Below are positions 1 through 10,720 of a stretch of DNA of 64,000 nt, in pieces. Under the pieces are notes generated by a model, which worked only from the letters and a program-made list of their open reading frames with translations, did no database searches and was not told where the DNA came from. Position numbers and translations under genes: made by a program. Within the stretch, counting starts at the first letter, position 1. Every line of letters starts with the position of its first letter. The stretch is from Hanleya hanleyi (lineage: Eukaryota > Mollusca > Polyplacophora > Lepidopleurida > Hanleyidae). The stretch spans positions 1 to 64,000 of the forward strand of contig JAVTVY010037303.1 in NCBI GenBank assembly GCA_036873755.1, read 5' to 3'.

Positions 1-470
1 GAAAAAGCCTCCGCGGATAGAAAGTAGTCCCAAATACGCGGAGAGCCTGGGGAAATTCTCCGCCAATCTTTGGGACATTTTGGGGGCGATAGAGGCCCCT
101 AAGGGACCGATTGGGTCGAGTTAGGTGTCAAAGTGAAGCGCTCGTCCAGGGCGATCAAGCATTTAAATTGAGGATTTGTCCCAAAAATATAAAAAGCGGA
201 ACACGGACTTTATCCCCAAAATAGGGGAAAACTCCTATCAACCAGGTCCAAAAGGGCTAATATCGGTCTCCGGCTTATCGGGCCTGCCTATCAAGTCATG
301 GACGGGTGTATGCAAATGAGGACTCCGAAAATATAAAATGCGGAACACAGACTTTACCTCAACAATAGGAGAATGATTCGAACATTTGCATCTATACTGG
401 AAAATGCCTGTATGGGATATGGGAGTGGTCATTTTTTGTGGATTTTACTGTGGGTTGTGGGGTCTTGTTT
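1..470. repeat. Diverged satellite units
   Basis: This stretch contains imperfect relatives of the repeat seen again at 1,930-2,575: a phrase like gggacattttgggggc followed by a ggaccgattgggtcg-type phrase. It also holds a second internal duplication: AT-rich phrases ending in gcggaacacggactttat near 195 and gcggaacacagactttac near 338. No gene is supported; short open frames are by-products of the repeats. The array continues beyond the left edge. Confidence 0.55.
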
Positions 471-1239
471 TCTTCGTCTCACTACGTAAAACACAATGGG
501 AAGGGTCTCGGAGCTAAGCGGTGAAATTTTTCGAAATGTCCCGGTACCGGGTAGGTCTGTATATAGGCCCATACTGGCTCAGTGGATAGGTCCATACTGG
601 GAAACTTACTCCTGGACATAGCGATATGGGTTGGTTGTGGGATCTTGTTTTTCACGTCTCACCACGTAGAACACGATGGGTGGGGTCCCGAAGCTAAGCG
701 GTGAAATTTTGCGAAAAGTTCACGGAGGTCTGGATAGGCCCATAGGCGTACTGGCTCAGTGGATAGGTCCATACTGGGCAATTCACACATGTTCATTGCG
801 ATATCGTTTGCGGAGCTTGTTTTTCACGTCTAACCACGTAGAACACGATGGGAGGGGTCTCGAAGTTAACCGGTGAAATTTTTTTGAAAGGTCCAGGTAC
901 CGGGTAGATCTGTATATTGGCCCATACTGGCCCAGTGGATAGGTCCAAACTGGGAAATTTACTCCTGGACATTGCGATATAGGTTGTGAGATCTTGTTTT
1001 TCACGTCTCACCACGTAGAACACGATGGGCGGGGTCCCGAAGCTAAGCGGTGAAATTTTTCGAAAAGTTCACGGAGGTCTGTATAGGCCTACTGGCTTAG
1101 TGGATAGGTCCATACTGAGCAATTCACACATGTTTATTGCGATACGGGTTGCGGGATCTTGTTTTTCACGTCTAACCACGTAGAACACGATGGGAGGGGT
1201 ATGGAAGTTAAGCGGTGAAATTGATTTTGAAAGGTCCAG
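471..1239. repeat. Tandem satellite, type A, ~175 bp period
   Basis: Five consecutive units are visible. The anchor acgtagaacacgatggg (first copy diverged) recurs at 484, 664, 836, 1,013 and 1,178, giving spacings of 180, 172, 177 and 165 bases. Units also share ggtccatactgg and gctaagcggtgaaatttt phrases. The period is close to a nucleosome repeat length, as in many satellites. A sixth unit lies at 1,752-1,930 beyond an insertion. Overlapping open frames come from the repeat and are not genes. Confidence 0.85.
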
Positions 1240-1751
1240 ACAGACAGATTTTGAATTTAGATGGTGCTCACTTTGTAAAAAGTATGTGCATTGAGTTTGC
1301 TTATATGATGAATAAAACTCTCAAATACTATGCGGTGATTTTTGTAAAAAAATATACATGTATATAAGCAACCTATTAGTATGATTTTTCCACAGGAAGG
1401 CGATGAAGAAAAAACAATGCAATGATAGTACTAAGTTTAAGTACACCAGTTATTGACGAATCCAACGACCCTTTGATAAAATTAAAAAGGCCATAAAATA
1501 TTATATGAACCCAAGAAATGGATATAAACATGGTACACAAACTATTTAGAACGTGTCAGAAAAGACAATTCAATAATTAAGTCCACTGATGAGCATACTG
1601 TATTATGCTTAAGTTAAAAATATGTGTATAATAATTTCACACTCAACAAATCAGACCAAAGACCAGTACATCTGATATAAACACATAACATTAAAATATA
1701 AATTAAAATGGCACACCAGTCACTAAGCCAACTCCCAGGGCCAGGCAATGC
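1240..1751. mobile_element. 512 bp insertion within satellite, 15 bp target duplication
   Basis: The satellite is interrupted by unrelated AT-rich sequence. The 15-mer TTTTGAAAGGTCCAG lies directly on both sides (1,225-1,239 and 1,752-1,766) and the satellite continues in register on the right, which is what a target-site duplication looks like. A duplication this long suits LINE or SINE insertion. Read on the minus strand it resembles an untranslated LINE 3' end, but no coding region or poly(A) tail settles the family. Confidence 0.55.
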
Positions 1752-1929
1752 TTTTGAAAGGTCCAGGTACCGGGTAGGTCTGTATATTGGCCCATACTGG
1801 CTCAGTGGATAGGTCCATACTGGCAAATTTACTCCTGGACATTATTGCGATATAGGTTGTGGGATCTTGTTTTTCACGTCTCACCACGTAGAACACGTTG
1901 GGCGGGGTCCCGAAGCCAAGCGGTGAATT
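1752..1929. repeat. Satellite type A, sixth unit
   Basis: The unit resumes with ggtccaggtaccgggtagg and carries the anchor acgtagaacacgttggg at 1,886. It then changes into the type B repeat at about 1,930 without a gap. Confidence 0.75.
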
Positions 1930-2575
1930 TTTAAAAAAAAGTTACTACGCGCATCCGTAGTGGGCAAATAGTGCTGGGTGGACGTTTTGAGGTCTAATTG
2001 AGCCCCTAGTGGTCCGATGGCGTCGTATGAGGTCTTATTTTCAAGCTCTCGTGGGGGAGCATCCGACTGGACTAATGTATCGTCCGTTTTAATTATTCTG
2101 CGCATGCGCAGTCTGGTCGTAGTATAGAAAGCAGACATTCTCGGGATGCGTGGGGTGTGTTTGGGGTAGAGATGGACCACTATTGGTCCAAATGAGTCGT
2201 GGGAGGTGTTAAAAGTGAAGCTTTTGTGGGGTAGAGTCAGAATGGCGTGATTTTTATTGCAAGTCGCGTCAATCTGCGCATGCGCAGTTGGTGTAGTAAG
2301 TAAATTGGTCATTTTGGGGGTGGGTGGAGTTGCGTTTGGGATAGAGAGGGACCATCCTTGGTCCGAATGCGTCGTTTGGGGTGTCATTTTGTAGCTCTCG
2401 GTATGTAAACCACCATTTGAGGCATGTACACGTGATCTGTGACGTCATTGGTGACGTCAACAATAGAAGTATTAGCGAAAGCGGACATTTTGGGGTGTGT
2501 AGGAAAGCGTTTGGGGTAGAGATGGACCATCCGTGGTCCGAATGCGTCGTTTGAGGCGTCACCTTGTATCAACGC
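1930..2575. repeat. Tandem satellite, type B, ~175 bp period
   Basis: Four units are marked by ggtccgaatgcgtcgt-type phrases at about 2,011, 2,187, 2,361 and 2,536 (spacing 174-176). Units also share gacattttggggg and ggtagagatggaccat. Two units carry the palindrome TGCGCATGCGCA near 2,099 and 2,275, and one has two TGACGTCA-like sites near 2,430-2,460. The sequence is not obviously alignable to type A although the period is the same. Confidence 0.8.
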
Positions 2576-3088
2576 CTGCCAACGCCAAGCTTAACGCTTC
2601 AGTGCCCTGGTGAATTAGCCCTGAAGCTCTGATTTTCAAGATATTCCATGAAATTGACACTAATTCATCGAAATGCGGTGACGCCTGTCAACGCCTGTCG
2701 TTACGCCTCAACGCCCATGATGTAGACCGGTGAGAGAACAACAGCAACAACAAGGATGACAGATCAATCATTTTATTATCGCCTCCAGTACATCATACCC
2801 AAGCTGGGGGAGCTGCGTTGGGTATGTTTACAATACAAGTAGCCTCTTGTCCAATCAAAGGCCGCCATTTGGCGCTGCATCTGTCATATTCTTTCTTGCC
2901 CGTTAGATGTATTGTCCAATCTTGTCCAATCGGAAGTTGCCATTTCAGAAAGTTCCATCTTCGGCCATGTTCGCTCTGAACCGTTTGTTCTAATCGTTGT
3001 CGGGCAGGCCAGCATACCGTTGAGGCAACATATCCTCAAATAGTTGTTTGCGCATTCTGAGTATCTATCAGTGCATGGGTGAATGCAT
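2576..3088. other. Intergenic; short AACGCCTG-type repeats
   Basis: The first part holds scattered copies of aacgcctgcc/aacgcctgtc near 2,572-2,720, a short degenerate repeat. A caacaacaa-like run lies near 2,740. I see no gene in the remainder. Confidence 0.5.
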
Positions 3089-3580
3089 TCATCCGATGGG
3101 GTGGTCGGTCAACTTGGTAACGAAAAACGTGACATTGGTCACCCTCTCTACGACCTATTGGGTGTTGCGGCGTTGTTGTTGGGCCCATTCCAACACATCC
3201 ATTTGGTTCACTTGGACCAGCACGGTCTCTAGCGATGCCCAATCAGTGATGGTAAACGGCAGGTCAAATACCCGGATGTTACTGCTCGGGTAAAAGTATC
3301 GGACTTGGTCTGTCTCCTTATGCTGCAGCACATAACCAAACGCCAGATTCAACTTGAGGGCCGTAGTGTGATCGTTGAAGATGACTTCCACGTACTTGAA
3401 GAGCCGAGACAGGTCCTCTAACCGGAAATTGTAGATGTCTAGTATAGCGGGCGATGACGGTGGAAACATCGACGGATCATGAACCAATGGTCCCTGTAAA
3501 TGTCACTTAATGGATCGGCGTCCGGTAAAAGATCGCTGGGGGCATCCACTGGATCTTCCTGGAAATGCTCGATGTTGGTG
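3089..3580 (-). pseudogene. Broken conserved protein of unknown function
   Basis: Reading leftwards, one frame from 3,487 gives about 110 residues including ILDIYNFRLEDLSRLFKYVE, KLNLAFGYVLQHKETDQVRY and VRYFYPSSNIRVFDLPFTIT. It ends at a TAG (3,155-3,157) after EWAQQQRRNTQ. The same frame continues past that TAG as VVERVTNVTFFVTKLTDHPI to a TGA at 3,089, so the TAG looks like a nonsense change of one codon, probably Trp. Upstream, another frame reads DAPSDLLPDADPLSDIYRDH, so there is also a frameshift near 3,480. I recall similar proteins in invertebrates next to DNA polymerase-type mobile elements but cannot confirm that. No function is assigned. Confidence 0.55.
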
Positions 3581-4841
3581 ACGTCACGGTATATACATTA
3601 TGCTGGGCCGTTTGCAATTGAACATGGCGCGTATAAAGTGGAAGTTGTCGACTGGAAAATTCAGACGGCGATATATACCGTAGTATTTCACAATAGTGCG
3701 AAAGATTTTAAAATAGTGCGCAGGAGGGGATAGAGATTAGATGTACGGCAGTTTCAGAGGTGGGTGATTCGTAATAAAATTATCTAAAACCCTCGCTGGA
3801 GATGACTGGGGCCGACCTATAGCCCTCATACTCGTGGGGGCTATATATTATTTAGCTAATATAGCGCGATGGTTATTTGTAAAACTGTTGACAACTGCTA
3901 TTATTTTATTGTTTGTTTGTTCGAATGAATCTTTTCTGGAGCTCCTTGGGTGGAAGTCTATAATTATTTGTTAGTGCTATGGCACACAGACTGTTAGAGA
4001 GGCCACTGAGCCTTAGACTTTTTGGGCTGAATGCCGCTAAGCCGATAAATATTTGGCGTGCTTTGAAAGAGTCTGTCGGATCAGGGCCGAAAGTCCTTGG
4101 ATGGATTAGCGCAGGTCAAAGAATCTCTGGATTGTGAGACTAAAAAATGAACAAGCCAGATATGTTCTCCTCTCAAACGGTATCTTCACCCTACCGAATC
4201 GGCAAGTATGATGGTAGGTAAACACCGCCGGTCACGTGTCAAATCACAGTCAATGGTAGGTTTTTCGGTGCTTTCGTTATCAAGCGTGGGCGTGTGTCTG
4301 ACCAGACGACAGTGACCACAGCCGAAAATGAACGATTTTCAGCATATCGATGACAAGTATGGTTACTGGTGTCCAGTCATTTTTTGATGGAGACATATCG
4401 TACTACACTGTATATTGTCACCAAATGTAGGGTTACTACTATTTCAAGTTGACAACAATTTTAAACATTTTTGCGGCGAGAGGTGTTTTTAGGTGTTGGT
4501 GGACAGTCCATGGTAGGCATTAGCATCGAATTATAGTGTGAGGAAATGAGCACAAAATGAACACGTGGGAACTTACTACCTGCCTCATGTATCACTGACT
4601 CATTCATCTCTCGATTCCTTTCACTTGTGTGTGTTTAAGGGGAATATGAACCATTAATAGTTTATACTCTGTCTGTCTGATATTACGACAGTCCATGGTA
4701 TCATCATCGGACCGATCGACAGTCCATGGTAGGTCAAAATACGGTCAGGCCGTACGGTCAGTTGAGAGGTTCCGGTTCCGGTTTACACGTGTTGTACCGT
4801 AACTAGCTTTGCTGTCATAGCTTTGAATTTATTATGATGTT
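3581..4841. other. Intergenic with repeated GACAGTCCATGGTA motif
   Basis: No gene is supported. The phrase GACAGTCCATGGTA occurs near 4,502, 4,687 and 4,718, with a weaker form (cacagtcaatggtagg) near 4,246. It may be the remnant of a short repeat. Confidence 0.4.
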
Positions 4842-4990
4842 TTAGTTCGTCTCCACAGTACTAAAGACCACGACACTATAGGCGATGTTCACATGATGTG
4901 AACAGTGCTTCAAAAACTGTTGTAACACTTTCTTCTGTGCCGAAAACAACGTCATTTGTCCGAGTGCTAAACTTTTGCCATATATCCAAA

Positions 4991-5535
4991 ATGGCGGCGT
5001 CCATTGCTCTTTGTAACGCCAGTCACGAAATTTGCACAAATGTGAGACTGACGGCGATTCAGCCGTAGACATACCATGTTTAGATGCGGGGTCAGAGCAA
5101 ATACCCACCAGTGAACTTATCCAAAACTTCAAGTTGAACCTCAATAAAGCATTACGCAAGAAACTGAAGCTAAATAGTAAAGCTGTTGCTGATCTGGAAG
5201 TGGAAAGCCAGGACTGTCTTGTGATTGTGTTCAACACGTCTGAATTTGAACGGGTACGTGAGAGTCTTCGCTCAAGATATTGGCATGGTTTGAAAGAAAG
5301 TTCAACCCATAACATCCTCTGGACATTACTCAAAGATAACACCACTGAGACTGTCAGTCAAGACACAATACAGCTCACTGGTGTACAGCCTCCGGAGAAG
5401 CTTGTCACCCTATCAGTGTATCGCACTTGCAATAAGCTCATGATACAGAGAAAATATGCCACTCATTGGATTGTGTATGAGCTCCCTCTACTGCGTGATC
5501 CAGTGCTTCATATTAATATAAGGCAGGGGAGCTAA
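4991..5535 (+). pseudogene. Unrecognised ORF, frameshifted near its start
   Basis: An ATG in good context (aaaATGGCGGCG) at 4,991 opens MAASIALCNASHEICT and then hits a stop. From about 5,030 a neighbouring frame continues for about 167 residues without its own ATG: KCETDGDSAVDIPC, then a basic helix-like stretch ALRKKLKLNSKAVADLEVES, then LVTLSVYRTCNKLMIQRKYA. One extra A in ACAAATGT would join the two parts, so this is either a one-base assembly error or a frameshift mutation. The late segment (VTLSVYRT..LMIQ...HWI..ELP) resembles a small beta-rich module I recall from mollusc and cnidarian retroelement-associated ORFs; that link is weak. The stop is at 5,533-5,535, followed by ggggagctaaa/ggggagtga repeats. 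Confidence 0.4.
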
Positions 5536-5799
5536 ATTAAGTGCACCTAAATCTGTTTAGGGGAGTGACAAGGGGAGCTAAAAAACGTGCCTCTGAAAAT
5601 TTTCAGGGGAGTGATTTTTCAATTTAATAAAGATACATCAAGATCAGCAGAATACAAAATTTAATCTAAAAAAATACATATTCTTATTCCTGAAGTACCA
5701 TTCATCGTACGGTTTGGATACTAGATCCCTACAGTACAGCAAGATGGAAATCAATGTCTTCAGCGCCCCCAGACATTCCGAAAGATGAACTTCTATCAT
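5536..5799. other. Non-coding, short internal repeats
   Basis: Two similar phrases (aggggagctaaa ... caggggagtga-like) occur within 5,524-5,614. The rest is AT-rich with nothing recognised. Confidence 0.35.
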
Positions 5800-5868
5800 T
5801 GACTGTCACCATACGAGTGAAACAAACTTGAGTGTGACATTAAGCCAAATTCCCTCCTTCCCTCCTGT
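5800..5868 (+). repeat. 5'-truncated SINE 3' end
   Basis: The segment around aaacaaacttgagtgtgac and ttaagccaaattccctcc is nearly the same as the 3' end of the SINE at 40,204-40,440 (there on the minus strand). Only the last ~65 bases are present, as expected of a 5'-truncated copy. Confidence 0.7.
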
Positions 5869-6032
5869 CTACTGAATGAAGAAAGCAGAGAAATAAAAGT
5901 TCACGATTACAATCTTTTGTTTTGAGTTACTTTTATTAAAGACAACTTGAAATAATCCTGGGCAGTCAGTTTCACACGACACAGAATAAACTGAAACTCA
6001 AGAACAATTTGTACTTAATTGTCAGACGAGTC

Positions 6033-8528
6033 TTATTCTGCCAAAACTCTATGTAGAGCATTGTCAGCGTCTGACGATGACAGATTATCTTCCATTTCTG
6101 AATCTGTACTACTACTGATACAAGATCCCTGATCTGATTGCTTATCTACATCTATAATGTGCTCCTGCTCGTCTTCTACATCGGACATCTGGCTATCAGA
6201 GTCAGAGTCAGAAACTAAATAGCATTCCTTGCGTTTTTGTCGCTTTTGGTTGTATTTATCAAGAACTTCATACGAAGAGGAATGATCCAGTTTAAGTTTT
6301 CGACGTTTGCTGGACATGTAGCTGTTGACCGCAGAATCTATTAGACTTTTTCGGTCATTGACTGATCAGATCTGGTAGTTTATTTTAATCATTAAAAGGT
6401 TCTCCATGTTTTTATGAGATAGATTCAAGTGGCGGTCTGTCAGCATGTTAGTAAGAGTACTGAATCCGTTCTCTACCAGACTATTACTGGGGCCCATACA
6501 GAGAAGAATTCCAACCACTCTACATATGTTTGGAAACTCTAACTTGCTGTATGTGAAAATCTTCTTCCACAGCACTTTTGCTTCCGTTCCTTCGTAGAAA
6601 TTTTTTACAGTCCATCTAAGGTCTTTAAATTCTCTTCTGAGTTTTGAACAATCAAATCCAGTGAATGGAACTGTTTCTTTAAAATGTTCTGCAGCAAATT
6701 CGACCTTTTCAGTTCTTTATCAAAATCTACCCAATTAGCTGGATTCAGACATTTCACGTTTTCAAAAATAGGTGTTTTAAATGAACTGAATCTCTCGTGT
6801 AAACATTTTTTCAAGTCGTTTACACCACTATTAAAAAGGTCCTTCACATGGTGTGCGTTATTGATGCCAGTTATTGGCATTGGCAAACAGACATGTTCCC
6901 GATTTACTGGTTTTCGCTTCGTGTGCCCTCTTTTTAGTAGGTTTTTCTCCAAAGTGTAAGTCGCATCTGAAAAGATATAAGTAAGAAAAATTATTTCAAA
7001 CGGTAGTTCAAGTTAAAGTGTGCATTTTAGTTTCAGAATAATTAAGTTTCAACACTCTGGAGATATACATGCAAAATGTGCATCTCAGTGAGACCAACTA
7101 ATTTTGCTTATAAGCTATACCATACCAGTATGGATTCCTGAAATATAAAATATAAAGTTAGGTATGAGATTAAGAGATCCATGTAAAATCTGAATATTTA
7201 CATTGTACATTGAAATAAAAAAAACCTGAAAAATTCATAAGTAGGTTTCTTCAAATTTTAATCATGTATAACTGGAATTTTTTTTTTAAATTCAGGATTC
7301 ATCTTGAATTTTTTTTTTTTTTCTTGCCTGGTCCTGGTACAGATGTGGAGACTTTTGAAACCAAAGGGTTTCACCAAGTCTTCGAGTTGGCAGGCGGCAG
7401 CATCGGTCACCAGTTCATCTACCCTTAGCTTCGTCTTCTCCACAGCAGGCATCACTTCTGTAACAATATTATCCTCGGTCTCCAGTTTTAGCGACATTTG
7501 AGAAACATTGTCCAAAATTCTCAAATACTGTACACAAGTGGCGAGGAATGTGTAGTCGTTTAGTTTCTTCAACACACCCCGGAGCTTAGCAGAAAAATTT
7601 GAATGTCTATTATTTTCAATGCAGTCCTCGAACGTCTGCGCTAAGACTACCCAATTGTTGAGGAGGTGTTGGAGAACCCGTCTTTGGTGACTGACAAATC
7701 TAGTTCCGTGCACTTTCGGAACACAATATGCCTGAACATTCAATATGTTAGCCATGCTAAAGAAACGGCGTTTGAGTTTTCCTGACTGTTTGAACAGGTA
7801 GTATAGCGATAGCAGTAGGTCATTCACTGCTGAAAATTGTGGAACTTTTGACAGAGTCTTTGATGGCAAGTTCTAGGCGATGTAGAACACAGTGAAGTGA
7901 AATAAGCCACTTACGATCATCCTGTTTCATTTTTGTCAAGAATCCTTATGAACCCCAGTGTTCACTGAAGCACCGTCGCTTGTAAAACCAACCATTTTCT
8001 TGATATATTCATTCTTTGCAATATTGAGTTTGGATTTCTCGGCAGGCTCTGCTCCGAAGGCTCTGCGCGTTCACAAGTGTACGAAAATGGGTGAAAGGCA
8101 GGCCAGAAACGGCTAATAAGTAGGCTGATTTCATGTGCTTTGTGTAAGCGCATTTTGAATTTTCATGAAACGTGCTGTCAATGCGAGGTTGTTTCTGTTT
8201 ACTTGCAGTAGCAGTCTGGCCGTCATTGTGATCGGCACCGTTATTGAGTAAATCATCGTAGCTGACGGCCACATGGTGAGCCTTGGATGATAGGTGACGG
8301 AAAACACCATACTTCGAAACCCGCTCCGTGCCAACCATACATTTCTCACTCTTTTTTCGCCTGGCCGCGGATGCTACCGTCCTTCAAAATGTTGTCACTG
8401 CTTGGCACAAACTGGACACCAAACATCCTGTATCTTCTGACCATCGGAAGTTTCATGAAACCGAATTGCTCCGCCCGTATTCCATTCCAAAAACGTTCTA
8501 ACGAACACGCTTGCTGCTGAGAAGCCAT
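6033..8528 (-). pseudogene. hAT-family transposase (ZNF862-like), frameshifted
   Basis: A single transposase can be followed leftwards from an ATG at 8,528 (MASQQQACSLERFWNG) in several frames. Recognisable parts in order are a Cys/His region (SEKCMVGTERVSKYG, HLSSKAHH), the hAT catalytic-type phrase MVGFTSDGASVNTG near 7,990, a long helical insertion (7,258-7,869), an intron-like acceptor (tatatcttttcag) at ~6,973, the hAT dimerisation region (SNSLVENGFSTLTNMLTDRH, 6,366-6,575) and an acidic tail (SDSDSDSQMSDVEDEQ). Frames change at ~8,350 in an A-run, near 7,950, and between 6,366 and 6,317, where ...SLIDSAVNSYM runs into SSKRRK. hAT transposases cut and paste DNA through a DDE centre and dimerise by this C-terminus. 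No terminal repeats or 8 bp duplication were found. Confidence 0.75.
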
Positions 8529-8660
8529 TTTGGTAAGCCACAGCCGACGATTTCAAAACAATGTCACTGATTGGCCGAAATTATAAGGATTGACCAATCA
8601 CAACTCTTCACACATCAGTATCGCGTTGTCAAGCAAAAAAGAGCATGCGCAGTTGTCGTA
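8529..8660. other. 5' flank of hAT ORF
   Basis: Short non-coding stretch containing two CCAAT-type sites in either orientation (ttggccgaaat, gaccaatcaca). It could be the transposase promoter. Nothing else is recognised. Confidence 0.3.
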
Positions 8661-8805
8661 AATTACAACACATATAAGGGAAGTGGGAAGAGGTGCCGAC
8701 ATACTGACTGCGTCACATGACTTCACAGAATAGTCTTCTGGTAAACCTATTCTAAAGCACATACCAAGAATCTAACGATTCGTGATATGTGTTGTATCTC
8801 AGGTA
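8661..8805 (-). mobile_element. PLE-type tail, family 2, truncated (145 bp)
   Basis: This is the distal part of the 505 bp repeat whose full copies lie at 12,766-13,270 and 28,699-29,712. It begins at the shared fixed end (aattacaacacatataagg) and stops at ctcaggta. The fixed 3' end with a variable 5' end is the signature of target-primed reverse transcription. Confidence 0.75.
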
Positions 8806-8875
8806 ACTGGTCAAAACCGGTGTTTCTCAACTGATGACAACATATTTGGGATCATATTGTTTTGCGCCATGCTGC

Positions 8876-9020
8876 GCATGCAACAACAACAACAACAACA
8901 TAACACAACATACACGTAAACGGTAGTTCGACATTTGAGATTTTAGGTGCGCTAAAACAAGTGCACCTCGGTCGAGAATAAGGCGAGCGGGAGCGATAGC
9001 GCGCCTTATAAATAAAGCAC
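8876..9020 (+). promoter_or_regulatory. Possible LINE-A 5' promoter with TATA-like box
   Basis: A (CAA)n run at 8,880-8,899 is followed by a GC-richer patch and ccttataaataaag at about 9,005-9,018. ORF1 opens some 80 bases further on. A TATA-like box is not typical of LINEs; this may be chance or a captured promoter. Confidence 0.25.
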
Positions 9021-10055
9021 TGGTGATCGCAAACAGCAGTCCATTTCCAGTGCCGTTTCTCTTGACTTCCACACTTTAGATGCTCCTAAAATTGAGGGGC
9101 CAGTAACATTCTACTCCATGATGTGGCCATTAGTGCCAGTCTACCACAGATAGAACTTTCACCTGTTTCCAAAACGAACCAGGCCGCAACCGACTCATCC
9201 CTCGAGCGCAATACACTCTCCATACTGCAGAACAGTAGTATGGTCAACACCCCACCTGTGTCGGAGATAGGAACGACTACTCCCTTGCTTAACCCGGTGT
9301 CAGATGATCGACAGAATACACCCGTAGCTAGGAAACGACCCACAGTCACTCGAGGTAGTAAACTGAAAAAGAAAAGCCCTCTAAAAGCTAATTACCAGGC
9401 TGTCCATCAATCAGAGGGTCTACTTTTGGCCTTGAAGATGTTGGAGAACAAAATTCCATATCTAGACCGATTTTACACTAAACTACAACTTCAGTATGAC
9501 TCCGCTATCCGGGACATGCAGACCCAAACAAAAAACACCTTATCAGTTGAGGTAAAATCACTACGCGATGATGTCGCCACACTATCCACCGCGAACCAGC
9601 ACCTGGTCATCCAGGTTGGTGGCCTGGAAAAAGACAATGCATTGCTGAAAGCCAAGTTAACTGTCATGGAAAGGAAAATAAAAGATGTTAAGCGATCGAG
9701 TGTCAGCGTATTGTCTCCTCCTTTACTAGATAGTCGTGCGATCAGTGAAGCTGACCATCCCTCCACTGTGGTCGGGACGACTTCATCAACTGTGGAGGCC
9801 TCTGATACCGGGGCTGGCTCGACACCTCTCCAGCACAAAGCTGCAGACCAGATGCCATCAAATGTGAATCTCCGACAGGTAAATGGGGTGCCTGATCCTG
9901 AACGTGAACTTAGTTCAGAGTCTGTGTCTGTTGCCTCCTCAATTAGAGAACTCCGTCTTCCACCACCAAGATGCACAATACTTATCATCGGTAGTTCGAT
10001 GACGAAAGGATTAAAGGGTCACCAACTTGACAAATCGGGGGTACCCACATCTGTT

Positions 10056-10609
10056 CTGTATCTGTTCTCTTATGAATATGACTATATGCAGGCGCTTTCA
10101 AAAACCGATCCATTCAAAGCCCGTTCCTCCTCATTCACCAAACGCTATATAGACGATCTTCTCGCTGTGGATAATCGCTATATAAATGACGCAGTGAAGG
10201 ATATATATCACCTTCACTGGATTTGAAGGAAACTACAGATAGCCCTACAGGCGCATCTTATTTAGATCTCTATCTCTATAAAAATGAAGCGGGCATTCTC
10301 TCTCGTCGACTTTATGACAAAAGAGATGATTACAATTTCGACATCGTAAACCATCCCTTTCTGGATAGTAATATTCCAGTGGGACCTGCATATGGCGTAT
10401 ACATATCTCGCTTAGTAGCATTTGCTAGATCCTGTGTTAAATGTGATGATTTTAATCAACGTCACAAAACATTGTTGCAGAAACTTATAAAACAGGGCTA
10501 TTCCACCAAGCGCCTCCACTCAAAGTTTCTCAAATTTGGCGATACATATCGCATGCTGATAGCAAAATACGAACGTAGCGTGCAAGATCTATGGCGCTAC
10601 GTTTCGTAA
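10056..10609 (+). pseudogene. PLE reverse transcriptase, C-terminal part
   Basis: The reading frame starts inside the RT palm (LYLFSYEYDYMQ), has the intact catalytic phrase RYIDDLLAVDNRYIND, then a frameshift at 10,205-10,225 (one C fewer than in the 53 kb copy). It continues SYLDLYLYKNEAGILSRRLY, KRDDYNFDIVNHPFLDSNIP, YGVYISRLVAFARSCVKCDD and FLKFGDTYRMLIAKYERSV, stopping at 10,607-10,609. This RT type, with YIDD and YLDL blocks and a GVYISQLVR-like helix, belongs to a family I recall as Penelope-like in fish and invertebrates. No GIY-YIG endonuclease is visible. Confidence 0.75.
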
Positions 10610-10616
10610 CTTGTGT

Positions 10617-10720
10617 CTAATTCCGCTTAACCCGGCGATAGGGGCCGTATGAACCCATGTACTTCAAGATCCTCATGCTACTCATATGAACAGGCACAAT
10701 CAAAGCGTGACTGAGATACA
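10617..10720 (+). ncRNA. PLE tail family 1: conserved structured core (copy 1)
   Basis: The ~100 nt core runs from ctaattccgcttaacccgg to gactgagatac. It can form a stem GTATGA/TCATAT and, after it, a hairpin CAGGCAC-AATCAAAGC-GTGACTG (10,691-10,713). This copy has one mismatch in the hairpin that the 27 and 53 kb copies do not. It is part of the element transcript, not an independent RNA gene. Confidence 0.5.

Noticed and set aside
471..1239. CRISPR-like array
   Set aside because: Units are 165-180 bases long and repeat throughout; there are no short repeats with unique spacers, and the genome is eukaryotic.
1881..2572. Open frames of 60-168 codons in the satellite
   Set aside because: They repeat with the 175 bp unit and have no start or conservation independent of it.
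4842..5345. 167-codon frame on the minus strand
   Set aside because: It lies opposite the plus-strand ORF at 5,032-5,535, which has more protein-like composition and a plausible upstream ATG.
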